Source: Amycolatopsis umgeniensis (GTDB lineage: Bacteria > Actinomycetota > Actinomycetes > Mycobacteriales > Pseudonocardiaceae). From it: DNA of 64,000 bases. Numbering within the stretch: position 1 is the stretch's first letter; each line of letters opens with the position of its first letter. Where the stretch lies: positions 5,828,001-5,892,000 of the forward strand of contig NZ_JACHMX010000001.1 in the NCBI RefSeq assembly GCF_014205155.1, given 5' to 3'. The translations under genes and the position numbers were made by a program. A model generated the notes under the pieces. It made no database searches and was not told the DNA's origin. It worked only from the letters and a program-made list of their open reading frames with translations. Positions 7,423-13,965 of this stretch are shown here, piece by piece.

Positions 7423-9011
7423 AGCGGTTCTGGCCCTGGCTGCGGATCCTCGGCGCGCTCGGCATCCTCGCCGTCCTGGCCGGGCAACTGGGCACCCAGG
7501 CTTTCCTGGACGGACTCCGCGAGGTCGACGCCACCGGTGTCGCCGCCGCGCTCGGCATCGGCTTCGCGACGACACTGTTCAGCGCCGGACGCTGGTGTCT
7601 GGTCGCGCGCAGGCTCAGCCTCCAGTTGCCGCTGTGGAGCGCCGTCGGTGAGTACTACCGCGCGTTGTTCCTCAACGGAGTCCTGCCGGCGGGTGTGCTC
7701 GGCGACGTCCACCGCGCCGTGCAGCACGGCCGCGAATCCGGCGACGTCCTGCGAGGCGTCCGCGCGGTGGTGCTGGAGCGCACGGCCGGGCAGATCGTCG
7801 TGATCGGCGCTTCGGTCGCCGTCGTGCTCAGCACGCCTTCCGTGGTCCCGCCGCCGATCGACGGGGTCGTCATGGTCGCCGGGATCGTGGTCGTGGTCCT
7901 CGCCCTCACGGCCGTCGTCACCGGGATGACGGCGGGGAAACACTGGATCCACAGTGGATCGAGGTGGCGCCGCGGATTCGCCGTCACCCTCGCCGACGTC
8001 CGGCTCGGCCTGCTGACCAAGGAGACCTGGCCCGGCGTGAGCCTGCTTTCGATCGCCACGCTGGCCGGGCACCTCGCCCTGTTCGTCGTCGCGGCGCGGG
8101 CGGCCGGGGTCACCGCGCCCGTCGGCGAACTGCTGCCGTTGATGATCCTCGCCCTGCTCGCGATGGGGCTGCCGCTGAACATCGGCGGCTGGGGCCCGCG
8201 CGAAGGCGTCTGCGCACTTTTGTTCGGCGCGGCCGGGCTCGGTTCGGCGCAGGGCGTCACCGTGGCCGTCGTCTACGGCGTGCTCGCGCTCGTCGCCAGT
8301 CTCCCCGGCGCGGGCGTACTGCTCGCACGTTCTCTCAAGAGTCACCGAACAGACAGGAGCACCCCGATGACCGTGGAAAGGGTCGTAGAGACCAGATTGC
8401 CGACCCATTACGGCGTTTTCCGCGCGTACGGGTACCTGGACGCCGACGGCACCGAGCAGATGGCGCTGGTGCACGGCGAGATCGCGGGCTTCGGCACGCT
8501 GGCGCGCGTCCATTCGGAATGCCTGACCGGCGACGTGTTCAGCTCGATGCACTGCGAATGCGGCGACCAGCTGGCCGCCGCGCTGCGGGCGATCGTCGAG
8601 GAGGGCGCCGGAGTCCTCGTGTACGCCCAAGGGCACGAAGGGCGCGGAATCGGCCTGCTCGCGAAACTGAAGGCGATGCGGCTACAGGACGAAGGGCTCG
8701 ACACCGTCGAGGCGAACATCGCGCTCGGGCTGCCGGTGGACGCGCGGGACTACCGTGCGGCGGCGGAGATCCTGACCGACCTCGGGGTGCGATCGGTGCG
8801 GTTGCTGTCCAACAACCCGACCAAGGTCGACCAGCTGAAACTGCACGGGGTCCGGATCAGCGAGCGGGTGCCGCTGCTGGTCACTCCGAACGACGAGAAC
8901 CTGCGGTACCTGAGGACGAAACAGGAACGGATGCATCACTTCCTGCCGCATCTGGACCTGGCCGAGTCAAGCGAGCGCGGACAGGGTCTCCCCGAAGCTC
9001 TCCACCAGTGA
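7419..9011 (+). CDS. Membrane (LPG-synthase/UPF0104-type) domain in one ORF with GTP cyclohydrolase II
   Basis: A single 530-codon ORF begins at GTG 7419, overlapping the methyltransferase stop. Residues 1 to about 305 form a hydrophobic flippase-like domain of the lysylphosphatidylglycerol synthetase/UPF0104 type (EYYRALFLNGVLPAGVLGD, then GWGPREG). Residues 317-530 are a GTP cyclohydrolase II with all three zinc cysteines (Cys368, Cys379, Cys381), EGRGIGL, DTVEAN and NNPTK. The position of E. coli RibA Tyr105 is Met420. An internal ATG at 8367 has its own AGGAG, so a separate cyclohydrolase of 214 residues is also possible; no stop codon separates the domains. The product may be FAPy rather than the deformylated pyrimidine (see findings). 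Confidence 0.85.
   Translation: MKRFWPWLRILGALGILAVLAGQLGTQAFLDGLREVDATGVAAALGIGFATTLFSAGRWCLVARRLSLQLPLWSAVGEYYRALFLNGVLPAGVLGDVHRAVQHGRESGDVLRGVRAVVLERTAGQIVVIGASVAVVLSTPSVVPPPIDGVVMVAGIVVVVLALTAVVTGMTAGKHWIHSGSRWRRGFAVTLADVRLGLLTKETWPGVSLLSIATLAGHLALFVVAARAAGVTAPVGELLPLMILALLAMGLPLNIGGWGPREGVCALLFGAAGLGSAQGVTVAVVYGVLALVASLPGAGVLLARSLKSHRTDRSTPMTVERVVETRLPTHYGVFRAYGYLDADGTEQMALVHGEIAGFGTLARVHSECLTGDVFSSMHCECGDQLAAALRAIVEEGAGVLVYAQGHEGRGIGLLAKLKAMRLQDEGLDTVEANIALGLPVDARDYRAAAEILTDLGVRSVRLLSNNPTKVDQLKLHGVRISERVPLLVTPNDENLRYLRTKQERMHHFLPHLDLAESSERGQGLPEALHQ
8354..8369 (+). promoter_or_regulatory. Internal ribosome-binding site and ATG of the cyclohydrolase domain
   Basis: ACAGGAGC followed by ACCCCG and ATG 8367 gives an ordinary ribosome site with 7-8 nt spacing, in frame with the preceding membrane domain. 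This is the site from which a free GTP cyclohydrolase II would be made if the ancestral two-gene arrangement still works. Confidence 0.6.
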
Positions 9012-9662
9012 CTCGAGCACCAGTCGTCCCTTTTCCGCCGTCCCCAGCGAAGGCCGTCCCACCACGCCGGACTCCGAGTACGGCCGCAGCCCCGTCGTCA
9101 GCAGGTGCCGCCTGTCGTCGGCCAGGTGGTCCGCCTCCGTGAAACCGGGCCGGACCAGCGAAGGGTGGGCGTGCAGCAGAAGCGAAGTCTCCAGTTCCCC
9201 GGCGTGCATGTCGCTGTCGAGCGAGGTCTCCAGTCCGGCCGCGTCATGCGCCGCCTGCCAGCCCTCGACGCCGGGGAACAGCGCCATCGGCGACGTCGAC
9301 TCCTGGACCACGTTGGACAGGACGTAGTTGCCGCCGTGCGCGTTCACCAGCACCAGTTTCGGCACTCCTGAACGGCGCAGCGAGGCCGCGATGTCTGTCA
9401 CCACGGCGTACAGCGTCGCGGCCGAGATGCTGACCGTCCCCGGCCAGTCCGCGTGTTCGTGCGAGCAGGCGATCGTGATCGGCGGGAGCCGCAACACCGG
9501 GTACGCGGAGGCGAGGGCGTCGGCGATCGTCGTCGCGATCACCGCGTCCGTGGCCAGCGGGAGATACGCGCCGTGCTGTTCGAAACTGCCGACCGGTAGC
9601 ACCGCGACGTCGGCGTCCCGGGCGCGTTCGTCGGCCGTCGTGGCCGTCGGGAACAGATTCAC
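8967..9662 (-). CDS. Creatininase-family amidohydrolase
   Basis: A 231-residue protein with the family's metal ligands: Glu28 and His30 in FEQHG, Asp39 in LATD, NAHGGN and a distal HAGELETS. I chose GTG 9662 because longer starts would run into the divergent gene at 9680. The family includes creatininase, MftE and the archaeal FAPy formamide hydrolase ArfB. Next to a GTP cyclohydrolase II predicted to leave the formyl group on, an ArfB-like deformylase role is attractive (inference). Its 3' end overlaps the cyclohydrolase ORF tail to tail by 45 nt. Confidence 0.85.
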   Translation of the reverse strand: MNLFPTATTADERARDADVAVLPVGSFEQHGAYLPLATDAVIATTIADALASAYPVLRLPPITIACSHEHADWPGTVSISAATLYAVVTDIAASLRRSGVPKLVLVNAHGGNYVLSNVVQESTSPMALFPGVEGWQAAHDAAGLETSLDSDMHAGELETSLLLHAHPSLVRPGFTEADHLADDRRHLLTTGLRPYSESGVVGRPSLGTAEKGRLVLESLVESFGETLSALA

Positions 9663-9667
9663 CGGGC

Positions 9668-9673
9668 TACGGT
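9668..9673 (+). promoter_or_regulatory. Leaderless -10 box of the inositol-monophosphatase-like gene
   Basis: TACGGT ends 6 nt before ATG 9680, placing the expected transcription start at the A of the ATG, and no ribosome site precedes the gene. Only 17 bp separate the divergent starts. Confidence 0.45.
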
Positions 9674-9679
9674 ACCCAG

Positions 9680-10468
9680 ATGACCGACCACGCCGCATTG
9701 TTGTCCGTCGCCCGTGAAGCCGTCGCCAAGGCGACCGGGATCATCCGCTCGATGACGTCGTTTTCCGTTGCCGCCAAAGGTGATCGCGATATGGTGACCG
9801 ACGTCGACCTCGCTGTCGAGGACGCCGTGCGCGAATTCCTGGCGCGCGAGACCCCGGAGATCGGCATCCTCGGCGAGGAACGCGGGCACCAGGGCGACGA
9901 GAACCTGTGGTGGGCGCTCGACCCCGTCGACGGCACGGCCAACTTCGCGCGCGGCATTCCCCTCTGCGGCGTTTCGCTCGGTCTCGTCGACGGTCTGAAG
10001 AGCACGGTCGCGGCGATCTCGCTGCCGTTCCTGGATGTCACGTACACCGCTGCGGAAGGCCAGGGCGCGTACGCGGGCGAAGAGCGTCTCCAGGCCTCGA
10101 AGGCGACGAAGCTGTCCGACGCGATCGTCTCGATCGGCGACTTCGCGGTCGGCGAGGGCGCGGAGGTCAAGAACCGCGTCCGGATGGCGTTGCTGGCCGA
10201 ACTCGGCGGCCGCGTGCAGCGGGTCCGGTTCCTCGGCTCCGCGGCGATCGACCTGGCCTGGGTCGCGCACGGCAAACTCGACGCGAGTGTCATCCTCGCC
10301 AACAAACCGTGGGACACGATGGCGGGTGTCCTGCTCGTGCGCGAGGCCGGGGGAGTGGTCGTCGACACCGACGGCGGCGACCACACGGTGCGCTCGGCGG
10401 CCACCATCGCCGTCGGGGCCGGGCTGCGCGACGAGATCGTCGCCGCGATCGCGCGCGTGCACGGGTGA
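9680..10468 (+). CDS. Inositol-monophosphatase-family phosphatase
   Basis: Of 262 residues, the typical length, with the metal-binding motifs GEE at 65-67 and DPVDGT at 81-86, and the C-terminal PWDTMAG loop. These enzymes remove phosphate from small molecules (inositol phosphates, histidinol phosphate, nucleotide-like substrates) with Mg2+. It starts at ATG 9680, probably leaderless. Within this cluster it may dephosphorylate the ribosyl-pyrimidine or pterin phosphate made from GTP (inference); a general housekeeping role cannot be excluded. Confidence 0.88.
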   Translation: MTDHAALLSVAREAVAKATGIIRSMTSFSVAAKGDRDMVTDVDLAVEDAVREFLARETPEIGILGEERGHQGDENLWWALDPVDGTANFARGIPLCGVSLGLVDGLKSTVAAISLPFLDVTYTAAEGQGAYAGEERLQASKATKLSDAIVSIGDFAVGEGAEVKNRVRMALLAELGGRVQRVRFLGSAAIDLAWVAHGKLDASVILANKPWDTMAGVLLVREAGGVVVDTDGGDHTVRSAATIAVGAGLRDEIVAAIARVHG

Positions 10469-10548
10469 AAAATTTCTTCCTCCGGGTGTGAACCGTCCGG
10501 GCTCCGTATCCGTGTCTCCTGATAAGGCGCCCGCATCTGGAGGTAACC

Positions 10549-11643
10549 GTGTTCACCTCGAATGTCCGCGTGACCGAACCGGTCGTCTTCGTCCTGCCGG
10601 GGGAAGCCGGCGAGACCAGCGGTGAGTACGACCGTCGTATGTGCCAGAACCTCCCGGCCACGGGCCTCCCGCTGCTGGAACTGCCGATCGCGGGCGATTG
10701 GCCGATGCCGGGGCCGCTGGCCCGGTCGAGACTGGCCCGCTCGCTCACCGCGCTTCCGGACGACACCGTCGTTCTCATCGACGGCACGGTCGCCTGCGGG
10801 GTCCCGGAGATCGTGATCCCGCACGCCCGGCGGCTGCGGCTGGCCGTCCTGGTGCACCAGCCGCTCGCCGAAGACCCCGCGCTCGATCCGGCGCAGGCCG
10901 CCGAACTCGACGCCTGCGAACGGGAGACCCTGCGGCTGGCGGGCATGGTCGTCGCCACCGGGCCGTGGCTCGCGCGGCAGCTGATCGACCGGCACGACCT
11001 CGATCCCACCCGGGTCTACGTCGCGACACCCGGTACGGACTCGGCGCCGCTCGCCACCGGCGCCGACGGTGTCTCCCGGCTGCTCTGCCTCGCGCCGATG
11101 ACCGCGCGACACGGTCAGGACGTGCTCATCCAGGCTCTCTCGACCGTCGACGAGCTGGCGTTCAAATGCGTCTTCGCCGGTGCGACGCACCACGACCCCA
11201 CCTACGTCGACGAACTGCGCTGGACGGTCGAGCGGCTCGGGCTCGGTTCCCGGATCAGCCTCATCCGGCCGCCGGAAGATCTCGACCTGGTCTACGACGG
11301 CGCGGATCTGCTCGTCCTGCCCGCTCGCGGCGGCACGTCCGGACTGGTCGTCGCCGAGGCGCTGGCGCGCGGGATCCCCGTGGTGGCCACCGAAACCGCC
11401 GGCGCGCACGACGCACTCGGCATGGCGCCCGGCGGCGGGGTCCCCGGCATGCTGGTGCCGCCGAACAATCCGGCGGCGCTCGCGACGGCGTTGATGCGCT
11501 GGTCGCTCGACGCCGAACTCCGCCATTCGCTGCGGACGTCCGCGCTCGCGCGCAGCAGTGTCCTCGAGGAATGGGACGTCGCCGCGGGCAGGCTCACCGA
11601 TGTCCTGTCCCGGTTGCAGGCCACGCCGCGTCAGCTGGCTTGA
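10549..11643 (+). CDS. GT4-like glycosyltransferase paralogue with altered EX7E motif
   Basis: A 364-residue GT-B protein starting at GTG 10549 behind CTGGAGG. It is paralogous to the gene at 5540 along its whole length. The first Glu of the EX7E donor-phosphate motif is Gly262 (RGGTSGLVVAEAL), while the second (Glu270) is kept. It may use another donor, act with its paralogue, or have lost catalysis. An 80-nt gap separates it from the phosphatase, so it may have its own promoter. It closes the cluster; the next gene shows no pathway link. Confidence 0.8.
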   Translation: MFTSNVRVTEPVVFVLPGEAGETSGEYDRRMCQNLPATGLPLLELPIAGDWPMPGPLARSRLARSLTALPDDTVVLIDGTVACGVPEIVIPHARRLRLAVLVHQPLAEDPALDPAQAAELDACERETLRLAGMVVATGPWLARQLIDRHDLDPTRVYVATPGTDSAPLATGADGVSRLLCLAPMTARHGQDVLIQALSTVDELAFKCVFAGATHHDPTYVDELRWTVERLGLGSRISLIRPPEDLDLVYDGADLLVLPARGGTSGLVVAEALARGIPVVATETAGAHDALGMAPGGGVPGMLVPPNNPAALATALMRWSLDAELRHSLRTSALARSSVLEEWDVAAGRLTDVLSRLQATPRQLA

Positions 11644-11698
11644 TCATCGCCCGGAAGCAGCTATCGCCGTCGATCATCGGCTCGGTTGACTGGGCGGC

Positions 11699-12436
11699 AT
11701 GCGAATCGTCGATCTTGCGTCCCGACCCGATCTCCTCGATCCCGCGCTGAATCTCGGCGATGTCGGGGGTGAGTTCATCTACCGGGGTTTCAGCGGCAAG
11801 ATGATCACCCCGGAGCGGTTCCTGCGGCACTGGGCCCGCTACTTCCTGATCGCGCTGGACGACGACGGCGTGCCGATCGCGCGGGCGCTGTCGGTGCCGC
11901 TGACCTACCCCGCCGAGGACCGCCGGGAACTTCCGGAACACGGCTGGGACGAGGCGATCCAGTGGGCCGCGCAGGACCTCATGGACGGCCGTGAGCCGGA
12001 CACGCTGTGCGCGCTCGAAGTCGTGGTGGCGCCGAAGATGCGCGGGACGGGCCTGTCCACGCCGATGCTGAAGGCGCTCAAGGCGCGTGCGGCGGAGACG
12101 GGATTGAAGCGGCTGATCGTCTCCGTGCGACCGATCGGCAAGGAAGACGAGCCCGACGTCCCGATGGAGTGCTACGCCGTCCGGCGCCGCGAGGACGGCC
12201 TGTTCGCCGACCGCTGGCTGCGCACCCACGAACGGCTCGGCGCGCAGATGATCAAGGTGTGCCCGTTCGCCGTGACCATCTCGGGCTCGATCGCGGACTG
12301 GCATGACTGGACCGGCGTCAAACTCGCCGACGGCGACAACGTGATCCCCGGCGGGATCGCGCCGGTACACGCGAACGTCGAGCGGGACTGCGGGGTCTAC
12401 GTCGAGGCGAACGTGTGGATGGTGCACCCGTTCTGA
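11699..12436 (+). CDS. GNAT-like N-acyltransferase, function unknown
   Basis: A 245-residue protein whose central segment (CALEVVVAPKMRGTGLSTPML) resembles GNAT motif A with the R-G-x-G-L acetyl-CoA loop followed by a helix. The remainder, including an aromatic-rich C-terminus, does not recall a specific subfamily. ATG 11699 has no ribosome site. The assignment rests on one motif and is tentative. Confidence 0.6.
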   Translation: MRIVDLASRPDLLDPALNLGDVGGEFIYRGFSGKMITPERFLRHWARYFLIALDDDGVPIARALSVPLTYPAEDRRELPEHGWDEAIQWAAQDLMDGREPDTLCALEVVVAPKMRGTGLSTPMLKALKARAAETGLKRLIVSVRPIGKEDEPDVPMECYAVRRREDGLFADRWLRTHERLGAQMIKVCPFAVTISGSIADWHDWTGVKLADGDNVIPGGIAPVHANVERDCGVYVEANVWMVHPF

Positions 12437-12446
12437 AGACTCAGGA

Positions 12447-12730
12447 AGTGGTGAGGACGGCTCTGACTTGAATCGCCGCTCACGAGGGTTGCGAGGGGTT
12501 TGTCGTGGCGTCCTGAAGGCCCCTTTTGAGACGTTCACCGTCCCAAAGGGGGCCTTCAGGACACCCCACCCTCCGGCTCGTTCACGACCTTTACCTGGCT
12601 AGCGAGGGGCGACACCACTGACGCGGACTCCCGTGTCCAGACCGACGACACGCGGCGAACCCCGTGACCAACCGCGACCCCAATCCAGTAGGTAACCAAG
12701 ACGCCTACGGCTCTAGCCGTCCTCACCACT
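12447..12730. repeat. Possible miniature element bounded by exact 16-bp inverted repeats
   Basis: AGTGGTGAGGACGGCT at 12447-12462 is repeated exactly in inverse orientation at 12715-12730. The 284-bp interval contains a family A palindrome and no ORF. I find no convincing flanking target duplication, so the mobile-element reading is only a suggestion. Confidence 0.4.
12511..12561. repeat. Family A palindromic repeat, copy 2
   Basis: Arms of 23 nt beginning TCCTGAAGGCCCC pair with two differences around a 5-nt loop. It lies 75 nt after the GNAT-like gene's stop and could terminate it, though no T tract follows. Confidence 0.8.
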
Positions 12731-12785
12731 CACGATCTTTGAGGGGCGAGGCAAGGCTTGCGCTGCGACCTGGCACCGCACCTGC

Positions 12786-12896
12786 GTGATCGAAGCCGGA
12801 TCTCGCGTGATTGAAGCCGGAACACTCGAGTGCGGTGTCCAGTCACGCGAGTTACGTGCCTGATCACGCGAGATCGGACTTCGGATCAGTGGGTAC
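12786..12896. repeat. Family B 21-bp-phased inverted repeat array, copy 1
   Basis: Forward units like CTCGCGTGATTGAAGCCGGA are followed by a short centre and then reverse-complement units like TGATCACGCGAGATCGGAC. The same organisation occurs at 33970-34135 and 50465-50582. Confidence 0.8.
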
Positions 12897-12975
12897 CTGA
12901 GACACCTTTCGTGACACAGGCACAGGTCAGTCAGTAGCGAAGGGGAGGAGCCGGCGACTCGCCATTCACGAGGCG

Positions 12976-13941
12976 CTACCCGCGCAGGGCCGCGGCGATC
13001 CGCCCCGCCGCGGCGAAGGACTCCTCCTCCGGCTCGCCGAGCAACGGCAGCAGGATGGCGGATTCGGTCCCCGCCGCGTACAGCGCGCGGATCTGCTCCA
13101 CACAACGGTCGAGCGGGCCGCTGACGCTCAGCCTGTCGATCCACTCCGGACGCAAGCGCCGGGCCAGTTCCGCCCGGTCGTCGCCCGCGGCGGCGACCTC
13201 GGCCAGCAGTTCGGCGCCGAAGTCCAGCGGGTCCAGGGCTGGGCCCGAGTTCGGCCCGATCGCGGAAGCGACGTCGGCCCGCGCCCGTTCGCGGGCCCGC
13301 TCCGGGTCGGCGTCGAGGGCCAGCCAGTTGTAGGTGGCGATCGAATGCCCCTCGACGCCGACGAGCTCCCGTGTCGCGCGGACGTACTCCGGGGTCGCCG
13401 GTTCGGCCAGGAGTGTCCCGTCGGCCACACGGCCCGCCGCGGCGAGGGACTTCGGCCCCCGGACGCCGGCGATGAGCTTCGGCGGCACCGACGGCGGGAA
13501 CTCCAGTTCGACCTCGTCCAGCCGGACGTGCTTGCCCTCGAAGGAAACACGGTCACCCGCGAGCAGCCGGCGGATGACCGTCAGCGTCTCCTCGAACGCG
13601 GCGAGCGCGGACTTCGGCCACGCGTCGATCTGCCGCATCCAGCTCGGCACGCCATGCCCGAACCCGACGATCAGGCGTCCCGGGTACAGCTCCGCCAGCG
13701 CCGCGATCTCCATCGCCGCGATGGCCGGATTCCTGGCCACGGCGGGCATGATGCCGATGCCGAGGGTGATCTTCTCGGTCGCCGCCAGCACCGCCGACGC
13801 CGTCGCGATCCCGCCCGCGTAGAAGCAGTCCTCGACGATCCAGACCTCGTCCAAGCCTTCGTGTTCGGCGCGCCTGGCCAAATCCTTCAGCCGGGCGGCG
13901 GGCAGTTCGCGCGGGATCCTGACTCCGAGCCGTGAAACCAT
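12976..13941 (-). CDS. LLM-class (luciferase-like) flavin-dependent oxidoreductase
   Basis: A 321-residue TIM-barrel protein with the family landmarks DEVWIVED near residue 31, GIGIMPAVARNPA, LIVGFGHGVP and a C-terminal VSGPLDRCVEQIRALY segment. F420-dependent members of this class are common in actinomycetes, and the residue pattern fits either F420 or FMN. It lies 24 nt downstream of the ribosomal protection gene on the same strand and is probably cotranscribed, but no substrate can be inferred. Confidence 0.85.
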   Translation of the reverse strand: MVSRLGVRIPRELPAARLKDLARRAEHEGLDEVWIVEDCFYAGGIATASAVLAATEKITLGIGIMPAVARNPAIAAMEIAALAELYPGRLIVGFGHGVPSWMRQIDAWPKSALAAFEETLTVIRRLLAGDRVSFEGKHVRLDEVELEFPPSVPPKLIAGVRGPKSLAAAGRVADGTLLAEPATPEYVRATRELVGVEGHSIATYNWLALDADPERARERARADVASAIGPNSGPALDPLDFGAELLAEVAAAGDDRAELARRLRPEWIDRLSVSGPLDRCVEQIRALYAAGTESAILLPLLGEPEEESFAAAGRIAAALRG

Positions 13942-13965
13942 GACGTTCTCCGTTCCTCTGAAAAC

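Larger units (their letters stand above)
12437..12975. other. Non-coding gap carrying repeats
   Basis: About 540 bp between the GNAT-like gene and the 3' end of the flavin oxidoreductase gene. It contains a family A palindrome (12511), a family B array (12786-12896) and a widely spaced 16-bp inverted repeat (12447/12715). I see no convincing gene, tRNA or promoter in the rest. Confidence 0.7.

Noticed and set aside
10488..10520. GTGAACC...CGTGTCTC resembling an ECF sigma-factor promoter before the second glycosyltransferase
   Set aside because: The spacing between the two parts could not be fitted confidently to a known ECF consensus.
12562..12780. Possible tRNA or structured RNA in the gap before the flavin oxidoreductase
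   Set aside because: No cloverleaf, anticodon arm or TPsiC-like sequence could be assembled.
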